The notes below the pieces were generated by a model. The model had not been told where the DNA came from. It searched no databases and saw nothing but the letters and a program-made list of their open reading frames with translations. A program made the translations under genes and the position numbers. From assembly GCA_025774405.1 (NCBI GenBank), contig JALGWB010000061.1:888-10360 (forward strand): a DNA stretch of 9,473 bases, written 5' to 3'. This DNA comes from a bacterium (GTDB lineage: Bacteria; Arandabacterota; Arandabacteria; Arandabacterales; Arandabacteraceae). This document shows, one piece after another, positions 1 to 6,306 of this stretch; the stretch's first letter is position 1; every line of letters starts with the position of its first letter.

Positions 1-167
1 AGGCGATTGGGAGGGAGCTTTTGCCAGTCGCTGTAACGGCGGTTGGTAAAGCAGGTGATTCGCTTGCCAATTGCAGCAAGCCCGCGTGCAATAGCCGCCG
101 AAGCCTTCTTGAACCCTTCATCAAGTGGAAAGCCAATGTCCTCAGCTATCAGGGCGATGCGCTCCAA
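1..167 (-). CDS. Glycosyltransferase-like protein, N-terminal part (runs off left edge)
   Basis: The minus strand is open from a TTG codon at 165-167 down to base 1, giving 55 complete codons of a truncated protein. It begins LERIALIAEDIGFPLDEGFK and continues with a helix-like stretch (KKASAAIARGLAAIGKRITC). A short hydrophobic beta strand, a loop with a PLDEG-type motif, a helix and then a second strand (RITCFTNR) is the usual N-terminal Rossmann pattern of GT-B glycosyltransferases (GT4/GT1-like), which transfer sugars from nucleotide-sugar donors. The TTG start is supported by GGAGGT on the minus strand (bases 171-176), three bases from the codon, and by a strong promoter at 188-216. No other in-frame start lies nearer the promoter. 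The donor-binding C-terminal half is outside the window, so substrate and exact family cannot be given. The fold assignment is inference from pattern; that this is a real coding start is better supported. Confidence 0.6.
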   Translation of the reverse strand, partial: MERIALIAEDIGFPLDEGFKKASAAIARGLAAIGKRITCFTNRRYSDWQKLPPNR

Positions 168-187
168 GGTACCTCCGATCCTGTTAG

Positions 188-216
188 ATTGTATTTTGCT
201 CAGATGGCATGGTCAA
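188..216 (-). promoter_or_regulatory. Sigma70-like promoter for the minus-strand glycosyltransferase-like gene
   Basis: Read on the minus strand, TTGACC (211-216) is separated by 17 bases from TACAAT (188-193), five of six matches to consensus at each box with ideal spacing. Transcription would begin near base 181, giving a leader of about 14 bases that contains the GGAGGT Shine-Dalgarno (171-176) before the TTG start at 165-167. Confidence 0.7.
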
Positions 217-238
217 GAACCGATCGTATCCAATCCTA

Positions 239-268
239 TTGACAGGTGCCAGCTGTTCGTAATAGAGT
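239..268 (+). promoter_or_regulatory. Sigma70-like promoter for the clostripain-family peptidase gene
   Basis: A perfect -35 box TTGACA (239-244) is followed after 18 bases by TAGAGT (263-268), a four of six -10 match. TAATAG (260-265) is an alternative -10 but would leave a 15-base spacer. Transcription would begin near base 275, leaving a leader of about 56 bases before the ATG at 331. It lies back to back with the minus-strand promoter at 188-216. Confidence 0.5.
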
Positions 269-330
269 GAGGCGAGAGCTGAATCAGGATCCCATCGAGC
301 GAGTGCTTGTTTCAGCTGAAGGAGGCTGTC

Positions 331-1491
331 ATGAGCTCCAAGAGCCGATCAAGGCATAAGTCGAAGCGAAAGTCCAAGCAAACCCCGCCCAGCGGACCGA
401 TCAGGAAGCCGTGGACACTCCTGGCATATATAGCTGGGGACAACAACCTCAGTGATGCTGGGCTGGCCGACATAGTCGAGCTCTGCCAGGTTGGTGCATC
501 CCCACAGGTGCATGTTGCTGTTGAGATTGACACCTATGGTGAGTACACCGGTTCGCTGAGGTATGAGATAACGGAACCCGATTGGTCAGGCAAGGCTCAT
601 CGCATCGTGATTGAACGGCTGCCAGAGAAGGACACGGGTGATCCAGAGGCTTTGAGAAGCTTTCTCGACTGGGGTTTCAAGCGCTATCCCGCAGATAACT
701 ATCTTGTTGTCGTATGGAATCATGGAACCGGTTTTCGCTCAATAAGGCGCGACATTGGTTATGATGACTTTGGCTCATCGCTTGACATGCCGGAGATTGA
801 AGAAGCTATGCGGAGGGCTGGTGTCGGGGAAGAGATGCGAATCAGCATCCTTGGATTCGATGCCTGCTTGATGAGCATGGTTGAGATAGCTCACCATTTC
901 AGCTCTCAGGTTGACATCATTGTTGGTTCCCAGCAAACTGAGCCCGGCAATGGCTGGCCGTATGACGAGGTGCTCAAGGCAGTCAAAATTGCTGCTGGCC
1001 ACCATGACCTAGCCCGCAGGATTGTTGAGGCCTACATCGCCGCATACAAACGTCTCGGGATCTACGATGTGACTCATTCAGCTGTTGAGTGCTCGAGGAC
1101 TGAAGCCGTGGTAAGATCACTGAGCGACCTCGGAGATCTGCTTGCATACCGGCTTGATGCCTACCATCGTGACATAAGGCGGCTCAGGCTCGAAGCGCAG
1201 ACGTTTGAGATGGCTGACTATGTTGATCTCATCCACCTTGCAGAGTTGCTGGGTCGGGGCCTCCCAGACGGAGCGATAAGGAAGGCTGCCAGTGAGCTTG
1301 TCAGACTGGCAAAGGATTCCATCATAGCATCATCAAGCCTTGGACAGGGTGTCGCCAACGCCAATGGTCTTTCAGTCTGGTTTCCAGCTTCGCCCACCAT
1401 CTATCAGAACTATCGTGGCAAGTATCTGGCTTTGAGGTTTGCAGAGATCTACCGTGGCTGGATTCACTTCCTCGATGCCTATCATTCGTGA
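331..1491 (+). CDS. Clostripain-family (peptidase C11) cysteine protease
   Basis: This 386-residue protein is a caspase-like (clan CD) endopeptidase of the clostripain family, whose known members cleave after basic residues. The family start motif WTLLAYIAGDNNLS is near residues 29-42. The catalytic His is His131 in WNHGTG, after a hydrophobic strand (LVVVW), and the catalytic Cys is Cys179 in GFDACLMSMVE; both are in the expected order and setting. A C-terminal GLSVWFP motif and a final aromatic stretch (WIHFLDAY) are also typical. I chose ATG 331 because AAGGAGG (319-325) lies five bases upstream; the in-frame TTG at 307 has no such site. The N-terminus is strongly basic (Ser/Arg/Lys-rich, residues 2-16) with no hydrophobic core, so no classical signal peptide is seen, although clostripain itself is secreted. 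The physiological substrate is unknown. It has its own promoter and appears to be separate from the ATPase operon. Confidence 0.9.
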   Translation: MSSKSRSRHKSKRKSKQTPPSGPIRKPWTLLAYIAGDNNLSDAGLADIVELCQVGASPQVHVAVEIDTYGEYTGSLRYEITEPDWSGKAHRIVIERLPEKDTGDPEALRSFLDWGFKRYPADNYLVVVWNHGTGFRSIRRDIGYDDFGSSLDMPEIEEAMRRAGVGEEMRISILGFDACLMSMVEIAHHFSSQVDIIVGSQQTEPGNGWPYDEVLKAVKIAAGHHDLARRIVEAYIAAYKRLGIYDVTHSAVECSRTEAVVRSLSDLGDLLAYRLDAYHRDIRRLRLEAQTFEMADYVDLIHLAELLGRGLPDGAIRKAASELVRLAKDSIIASSSLGQGVANANGLSVWFPASPTIYQNYRGKYLALRFAEIYRGWIHFLDAYHS

Positions 1492-1532
1492 CGAAGTAGT
1501 GGTGCTCGATATCGTGCTTCTTATCCGTTGAG

Positions 1533-1559
1533 GCCTGAGCCATCTCCCCCTCGGGCTTT
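1533..1559 (+). terminator. Weak terminator-like hairpin after the peptidase gene
   Basis: GCCTGAG (1533-1539) can pair with CTCGGGC (1550-1556) as a seven-pair stem with one G-U pair and a 10-base loop. The stem can be extended by weak G-U and A-U pairs using the bases just outside. Only three T residues follow (1557-1559), so it is a poor intrinsic terminator. Its position between the peptidase stop codon and the next promoter fits a transcription boundary. Confidence 0.4.
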
Positions 1560-1562
1560 CAG

Positions 1563-1591
1563 TTGACCAGACAATCGATGTGCTTTATAGT
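1563..1591 (+). promoter_or_regulatory. Sigma70-like promoter of the A/V-type ATPase operon
   Basis: TTGACC (1563-1568) is separated by 17 bases from TATAGT (1586-1591), a five of six match at each box with ideal spacing. Transcription would begin near base 1598, leaving a leader of about 46 bases before the GTG start of the first subunit gene at 1644. A terminator-like hairpin sits immediately upstream, so the ATPase genes probably form their own transcription unit. The first TTG of the longest open frame here coincides with the -35 box, which argues against its use as a start codon. Confidence 0.7.
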
Positions 1592-1643
1592 TCTTGAATT
1601 GACCGTCGAGGCACTGAGTGAACCTCAGCGAGGAGATCAGGAA

Positions 1644-1961
1644 GTGAAAGAGGCTATTGAGCGTATCCTTGAGGCAGAGGCGGATGCAAAGCGCATTGTG
1701 CAGGAAGCACGAACCAGGGCAAGGGAGATCGCAGAAGGAGCTCGCAGGGAAGCCACCCAGATCCTGGCTGATGCCCGCCAGAAGGCTCATGAAGAGGCTC
1801 AGACCCTGCTTGAAAGTGCCAGGCAACAGGCTCTTGCCGAGCGGGAAAGCATTCTAAAAGAGGCTCAGTCAAAGGCAGAGACGATACTTGAGCAGGCAGA
1901 TAGGATTGATCCCTCACTGATTGCTTCGGCAGTGCGCAAGATCGCCGGGCTTGGATCATGA
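1644..1961 (+). CDS. A/V-type ATPase peripheral stalk subunit G/H
   Basis: This 105-residue protein is a nearly continuous charged helix rich in Ala, Glu, Arg and Lys (residues 2 to about 88) with a short C-terminal tail (about 90-105). This matches the G/H subunit (AhaH/NtpF/Thermus G type), which pairs with subunit E as a right-handed coiled coil to form the outer stalk between the A3B3 head and subunit I. I chose GTG 1644 because GAGGAG (1630-1635) lies eight bases upstream and the resulting length fits the family. The open frame extends to TTG 1563, but that codon lies in the promoter -35 box. The segment ILEAEADAKRI (residues 8-18) closely resembles the N-terminus of subunit E in this operon. 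It is the first gene of the operon and overlaps the subunit C start by four bases. Confidence 0.85.
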   Translation: MKEAIERILEAEADAKRIVQEARTRAREIAEGARREATQILADARQKAHEEAQTLLESARQQALAERESILKEAQSKAETILEQADRIDPSLIASAVRKIAGLGS

Positions 1962-2998
1962 AATCATTGAGCAGATACGCTGCCACCAATGCATTGACAA
2001 GAACGATGCTAGGTGAGCTCCTCAGGCGCGAGGACTATGAGAGCCTGGCGAGGGCTGAATCCGTTGAGAGCGCCTGGATCGCTCTTCGAAAAACAGCATA
2101 TGAGAGATGGCTTCCTGAAGAAGCGCCCACCGAGGTGCTGGGGATTGAGAAGGTAATTACGGAGGTGACTGCATCTCGTTTCAGGCGTTCATTGGCCAAT
2201 CTCAGGGGGAAAACCCTCGAGGTTGGTAGGCTCTTGCTTGCCCGCTGGGAGCTTGACAATCTTGAGTTCGCTTTGAGGCTGTGGCATGCCAAGGATGTTT
2301 CGCTTGCGAAGTTTCTTATCGAGTCCCAAATCGTCAATGCCATCCCGATATATGATGTGGTTGAGGCCGAATCGATTGAGAAGATTGCTCTCGAGTTGCG
2401 GCATACGCCGTATTTTGAAGCTCTGGCTTCAAGCATAGACACCTACAATCGAAGGAAGGCAATCTTCTTTGTTGAAATCGAGCTTGAGAAGCACTACTAC
2501 CGCAGGCTGCTCGACGCAGCAGTTGCTCTCGGTGGAATTGATGCCAAGCGCGCTCTGAAAATCATGGGTGCTGAGATCGACATTATCAACGTTACACTCC
2601 TTGCACGACTTATGGAATACCATCAGGTGAAGCCTGAAGATCTTCGTTCATGTGTGATTGAAGGGCCTTCAGAAATCTCCAGACTGCTGTCCTCATCCGA
2701 GTTTTCCGCGGCAGAGATTGAGGATGTGAAGTCGAGGATTCTGGGTCAGTATGCCGGTGAGATCTCTCAGCAAAAGACAAAGCTCGATTCGGTCTCAATG
2801 CTCGAGCACATGGTGAGGGAGGCGGCTGTCGGGATTGCCAGAACGATGCTCATGGGATATCCTTTCAGCATAACCTGCGTATTTGCCTTCTATCTTCTCA
2901 AGCGCAACGAGCTCGAGAATCTGAGGACTGTCTTCGGCGGCATGGCAATTGGTGCGTCAGAAGATGAAATCCTGAAGCAGCTGTTTGGTATAGGGTGA
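1958..2998 (+). CDS. atpC: A/V-type ATPase subunit C (AC39/d family)
   Basis: This 346-residue protein fits the C subunit of A-type ATPases (homologous to eukaryotic subunit d), a soluble, mostly helical, funnel-shaped protein that sits on the membrane ring and receives the central shaft. The N-terminus YAATNALTRTMLGELL corresponds to the family's opening helix, usually YAY-N-R-. Long helices with LRLW (near residues 104-107) and a late AFYLLKRNELENLR segment are typical; the latter is a conserved C-terminal feature. Length agrees with the family (about 330-350). Its ATG overlaps the TGA of subunit G/H (ATGA), so it is probably translated by coupling; I see no strong Shine-Dalgarno. It stands second in the operon, whereas in the well-known Thermus and Enterococcus operons the C gene follows E. 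The symbol follows prokaryotic V-type naming and must not be confused with F-type atpC (epsilon). Confidence 0.87.
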   Translation: MKSLSRYAATNALTRTMLGELLRREDYESLARAESVESAWIALRKTAYERWLPEEAPTEVLGIEKVITEVTASRFRRSLANLRGKTLEVGRLLLARWELDNLEFALRLWHAKDVSLAKFLIESQIVNAIPIYDVVEAESIEKIALELRHTPYFEALASSIDTYNRRKAIFFVEIELEKHYYRRLLDAAVALGGIDAKRALKIMGAEIDIINVTLLARLMEYHQVKPEDLRSCVIEGPSEISRLLSSSEFSAAEIEDVKSRILGQYAGEISQQKTKLDSVSMLEHMVREAAVGIARTMLMGYPFSITCVFAFYLLKRNELENLRTVFGGMAIGASEDEILKQLFGIG

Positions 2999-3002
2999 AG
3001 CA

Positions 3003-5006
3003 ATGATGCTTATAGCCGAGCGTATGGATCGCATAACCTTCCTGATCATGCGTGATGATATGGAGGTCGTGCTTGATGAGATTGCTCGCCAGGGTGTGCT
3101 TCACCTTACAAGGATTGAGGAGGTTGATGAGTGGGCTGAGACACTTGGAACCATCGGGGTTGAGACGCTGAGGAGTGAATATGCAAAGCGCAGACGGAAG
3201 CTTACTGATCTTCTGGAGCAGGTGGGTTGTGAGGATCAGATGGGTCTGCCGGTTTCAGGACAGGCAACAGATATGATTGACCTGAAATGTCTCGATGAAG
3301 AGATTGCCGTGATCGAGAGTGACATCAGCCCGACTCTCGCGAAAAAGCGGCATCTGACGGAAAGGATACAGGAGCTCCGAGCCCTGAAAGATCAGATTGA
3401 GGCTCTCGGCCCGAGTGGCTTGCCCATTGGTGGCCTGATGAAGTCAACATTGCTTACAACCGCAATCGGCGTGATTGATGAGCGAAATCTCGAAAGGCTG
3501 CACCAGCTTCTTTCGGGGGTGCCACTTGTTTTATTGCCAGTTGGGACCGAAGGCAAGAAGATGCACATCATCTGTGTAGTCCTTCGAAGGGATCGGACTC
3601 GCCTCGATGAGGCTCTCAAGCAGGTTGGTTGTGTTGAAACCAGGATAAGCAAGGAGGCTATCGACCTCTCAAGGCGAGTCGGAGTGGATATAGTTCAAAA
3701 CATAGCCAAGCTGGAGGATGACCTCGGGCAGGTCAGGGGTGAGATTGCTGAGATTCGAAGGAAGTATGAGGGCAAGCTCAGGGAGCTTCTTGGCAGGGTT
3801 GAGGCAGGATTGCGTTTGCTGGCGATTAAAGCCTACTGCCGGGTTACTGAGAAAACATGTGTCTTCTCAGGCTGGGTGCCGACCAAAAAGAGCCAATCAC
3901 TTATTGAGGCCATCAAGCATAGAACGGCTGGTAGAGCCATTATTGAGGTGATAGAGGCTGACAGGCTGATCTCTCAAAGCGGTGGCAGGGTTGAGGTTCC
4001 GGTTCTTCTTGAACAACCATCTGTACTGAAACCTTTTGAGATGCTTGTCAGCGGCTATGGGACACCTGCTTACGGTACGATTGATCCTACAGTTTTTGTT
4101 GGCATTACTTTCCTCTTCATGTTCGGAATGATGTTTGGTGATGTTGGGCATGGGCTGGTGCTTCTGGTTACTGGACTTATAGTCTCAATCAAGTCGCAGC
4201 GGTGGCGTGAACCAGGGAAACTCGCTGCCTATTGCGGTGGTGCATCAATGGTGTTTGGTATGCTCTACGGGAGTATCTTCGGTCTCGAGGACGTTCTGCC
4301 AACCCTGTGGCTTAAGCCTCTTGACAGCATCGCCGATCTGTTCAAAGTGGCAATTGGCTTCGGCGTGATTGTTGTTAGCCTTGGTATCATCCTCAACATC
4401 ATAAACTCCATCAGGACCCATGCCTTCTTGGAAAACTTTTTCGATAAGTCTGGACCGTTGATTGGGGTCGTCTACTGGGCTGCTGTTGGTATGGCGATTA
4501 AATGGATGATAGGCGGACGGTCATCGATTAACCCGGCGCTGCCATATTCCCTCATAGGTATCCCGCTTGTCCTGTTTGCTTTGCGTGCACCTATTCTTCG
4601 GCTTATGGGTAAACGCAGAAGGCTCTTTCCTGACGGTGTGGCCACCTACGTTATGGAGTCAGCTGTTGAGATACTCGAGATATTCATGGGCTATCTTGCA
4701 AATACTGTTTCCTTTATTCGTGTGGCTGCATTTGGGCTGGCTCATGCCGGGCTGTTTATTGCAGTTTTCAGTCTCGCAAGTGTGGTTGCTTCGAAACCTG
4801 CTGGAACGATGCTTTCATGGCTGGTACTTGTTTTTGGAAACATAGTGATAATCCTGCTTGAAGGGCTTGTTGTCACGATTCAAGCTCTAAGGCTTGAGTA
4901 TTATGAGTTTTTTGGTAAGTTCTTCAAAGGCCTGGGCTCAAGGTATAAGCCTGCAGGCTTCTTAAAGACAGGTTTGGTGGTTCGCCATGAGAAAGGTGGT
5001 GAATAG
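3003..5006 (+). CDS. atpI: A/V-type ATPase membrane stator subunit I (a-subunit homologue)
   Basis: This 667-residue protein is the membrane stator that provides the two ion half-channels beside the K ring and anchors the peripheral stalks. Residues 1 to about 350 are soluble, opening with the family motif RMDRITFLI and including coiled-coil stretches near residues 60-135 and 225-275. From about residue 362 it becomes a multi-helix membrane domain. Family landmarks are MFGDVGHG (residues 377-384, usually GDxGYG), MLYGSIFG, SFIRVAAFGLAHA with the essential Arg at residue 573, and LRLEYYEFFGKFF near the end. The Arg-containing helix is thought to face the Glu of subunit K. Start is ATG 3003, four bases after the stop of subunit C; ATG 3006 and ATG 3024 are also possible. 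The last 20 bases overlap the likely start of subunit K. Length is usual for the family (about 620-680). Confidence 0.95.
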   Translation: MMLIAERMDRITFLIMRDDMEVVLDEIARQGVLHLTRIEEVDEWAETLGTIGVETLRSEYAKRRRKLTDLLEQVGCEDQMGLPVSGQATDMIDLKCLDEEIAVIESDISPTLAKKRHLTERIQELRALKDQIEALGPSGLPIGGLMKSTLLTTAIGVIDERNLERLHQLLSGVPLVLLPVGTEGKKMHIICVVLRRDRTRLDEALKQVGCVETRISKEAIDLSRRVGVDIVQNIAKLEDDLGQVRGEIAEIRRKYEGKLRELLGRVEAGLRLLAIKAYCRVTEKTCVFSGWVPTKKSQSLIEAIKHRTAGRAIIEVIEADRLISQSGGRVEVPVLLEQPSVLKPFEMLVSGYGTPAYGTIDPTVFVGITFLFMFGMMFGDVGHGLVLLVTGLIVSIKSQRWREPGKLAAYCGGASMVFGMLYGSIFGLEDVLPTLWLKPLDSIADLFKVAIGFGVIVVSLGIILNIINSIRTHAFLENFFDKSGPLIGVVYWAAVGMAIKWMIGGRSSINPALPYSLIGIPLVLFALRAPILRLMGKRRRLFPDGVATYVMESAVEILEIFMGYLANTVSFIRVAAFGLAHAGLFIAVFSLASVVASKPAGTMLSWLVLVFGNIVIILLEGLVVTIQALRLEYYEFFGKFFKGLGSRYKPAGFLKTGLVVRHEKGGE

Positions 5007-5358
5007 ATTGAAAGGGAAGGATCGCTTGCGGAAGCTAATCGTCTATTCCTTCGCAGCAGTAATGGTTATTGTGATTTCGATGCTTGCGATAGCAATCGCC
5101 AAGGCCCATGCTCAGCAACCCGAGGTTGTAAAGGTCGATGGCAGAACAATTGGATGGGCATTTCTTGGAGCTGCCATTTCTACCGGTTTTGGATGTGTTG
5201 GCGCTGGAATAGCAGTCGCCTATGTTGGCGCGGCTGCTGTCGGAGCAGTTGGTGAGAAACCCGAAATCGCTGGCAGAACACTCATCTTTGTTGGTCTTGC
5301 CGAGGGAATAGCCATCTATGGGTTGATCATCGCTATCATGATTCTGGGCAAGGTATAG
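4987..5358 (+). CDS. atpK: A/V-type ATPase proteolipid subunit K (c ring) with N-terminal leader
   Basis: The 123-residue product has a basic N-terminus (residues 1-16), a hydrophobic helix (about 17-38) ending in AKAHAQ, and then a classical two-helix proteolipid hairpin: helix one about 56-82 rich in Gly/Ala, polar loop GEKPEIAGR (89-97), and helix two 98-120 with Glu106 in GLAEGIAIYG. Glu106 is the ion-carrying carboxylate that faces Arg573 of subunit I. The first hydrophobic segment looks like a cleavable signal peptide (possible cut after Ala42, AHA-QQ), which would leave an 81-residue two-helix protein; alternatively it is an extra helix. There is no Gln in helix one at the place used by sodium-binding c subunits, and Glu106 is followed by Gly rather than Ser/Thr, which suggests proton coupling. 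ATG 4987 overlaps subunit I by 20 bases; TTG 5008, preceded by GGTGG, is an alternative start that keeps the leader. Confidence 0.92.
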   Translation: MRKVVNRLKGKDRLRKLIVYSFAAVMVIVISMLAIAIAKAHAQQPEVVKVDGRTIGWAFLGAAISTGFGCVGAGIAVAYVGAAAVGAVGEKPEIAGRTLIFVGLAEGIAIYGLIIAIMILGKV

Positions 5359-5359
5359 G

Positions 5360-5665
5360 ATGAAGTTTTTTGTCATAGGCCACGAACATACGGTAGCCGG
5401 CTTTGGGCTCGTTGGCATAGAGGGCAAACGTGCAACTGACCGCAATCAGGCGAAAGAGGCTCTCGACTATGCGGTTGCTCGCAAGGACATTGGAGTGGTG
5501 TTGATTACCGAGGACATCGCCGAGGTCATTCGTGACGAAGTTGAAGCCAGACTCTATGGTATCGGGTTCCCACTGGTGCTCGAAATCCCCGGGCCGAAGG
5601 GGCCACTGCCCAAGCGTCTCAAGGTTGAGGAAGTTGTTCGCAAAGCCATCGGGATAAGCATATGA
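5360..5665 (+). CDS. atpF: A/V-type ATPase central shaft subunit F
   Basis: This 101-residue protein is the small alpha/beta (CheY-like) F subunit that binds the coiled-coil D subunit in the rotating central shaft. It opens MKFFVIGHEHTVAGFGLVGI, matching the family pattern of a strand, a Gly-rich turn and GF-L-G. The central GVVLITEDIAE (about residues 44-54) is the conserved strand-loop with ITE, and PLVLEIPGPKG (about residues 70-80) is the conserved late strand. Length is typical (about 100). It begins one base after the stop of subunit K and overlaps subunit E by four bases (ATGA), so it is embedded in the coupled operon. The name follows A/V-type usage and is unrelated to F-type subunit b. 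Confidence 0.92.
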   Translation: MKFFVIGHEHTVAGFGLVGIEGKRATDRNQAKEALDYAVARKDIGVVLITEDIAEVIRDEVEARLYGIGFPLVLEIPGPKGPLPKRLKVEEVVRKAIGISI

Positions 5666-6306
5666 CGAGAAACGATTCATCTGAAGAGGCGATCATTCAG
5701 AAAATACTTGACGATGCTGAGGCTCAAGCCAAGCGGATTCTCGATGGAGCGAATCGGACGGCAGATAGCCATCGCAAGAAGGCAGAAACCCAGGCAGAGA
5801 GCATTCGTCAGGAAATCCTCGATCAGGCTCGGGCCAAGGCCGAGGCGCTTCGTGCCAAGGAGGTGGCAACTGCGAGGTTGGAGTCAAAACGTATCCTCCT
5901 CGGTGCCCGCGAAGAGGTGGTAAACAGGGCTTTCAAGCGCATTGAGCAGGAGCTGGCCAATCTGAGGAATTCGCAGGATTACAGGCGGATTCTACTGGCT
6001 CTGGCCAGAGAGGCAATTGGAGCAATTGCCGAAAGCAAGGTTGCCCTGAGAGTTTCAAAGACAGATGAGAAGCTGATCGATGAAGCCTTTATGGCCGAAC
6101 TCAGGCATATGCTTGGGCAGGAGTCAGGAAGAGACAAAGTCGAGATAGATATAAAGCTTGACCCTCAACTCGATGATGGTGGTTGTATAGCCACATCAGA
6201 GGATGGAAGGGTGGTTTTTGACAATACCTTCACAAGAAGGTTCAGGAGGATAAGGTCAGAGATCAGATCTATGTTGATTGGAGAGATAGTTAGCCAAGAT
6301 GAGTGA
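5662..6306 (+). CDS. atpE: A/V-type ATPase peripheral stalk subunit E
   Basis: This 214-residue protein is the E subunit of the outer stalk. Residues about 8-110 form a long charged Ala/Glu/Lys/Arg-rich helix that would pair with subunit G/H. The rest forms the globular head that binds the N-terminal part of subunit B. The head motif DDGGCIATSEDGRVVFDNTF near residues 171-190 (family pattern GG-x-DGR-x-DNTF) and the following basic helix (RRFRRIRSEIR) are diagnostic. Length is slightly above the usual 185-210. Its ATG overlaps the stop of subunit F as ATGA, with no strong Shine-Dalgarno, so coupling is likely; its end overlaps the start of subunit A by eight bases. The N-terminal ILDDAEAQAKRI (residues 15-26) resembles residues 8-18 of subunit G/H in this operon. 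Confidence 0.92.
   Translation: MTRNDSSEEAIIQKILDDAEAQAKRILDGANRTADSHRKKAETQAESIRQEILDQARAKAEALRAKEVATARLESKRILLGAREEVVNRAFKRIEQELANLRNSQDYRRILLALAREAIGAIAESKVALRVSKTDEKLIDEAFMAELRHMLGQESGRDKVEIDIKLDPQLDDGGCIATSEDGRVVFDNTFTRRFRRIRSEIRSMLIGEIVSQDE

Noticed and set aside
21..270. Two overlapping plus-strand frames of 73 and 75 codons at the left edge
   Set aside because: They lie opposite the minus-strand glycosyltransferase-like gene and both promoters, lack Shine-Dalgarno sites and resemble no protein family.
307..330. TTG 307 as start of the clostripain-family peptidase
   Set aside because: ATG 331 has AAGGAGG five bases upstream; the TTG has no such site and the extra eight residues include the translated Shine-Dalgarno.
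1563..1643. A 27-residue N-terminal extension of subunit G/H
   Set aside because: Its TTG lies in the -35 box and much of it lies upstream of the predicted transcription start; the shorter GTG form fits family length.
1492..1643. A small gene or RNA gene in the gap before the ATPase operon
   Set aside because: The gap is explained by a weak hairpin, a promoter and a short leader; no tRNA-like or other conserved RNA fold was seen.
1654..1989. Minus-strand frame of 111 codons opposite subunit G/H
   Set aside because: It is the antisense of a repetitive Ala/Glu/Lys-rich helix, which leaves long open complement frames; no promoter, ribosome site or family features.
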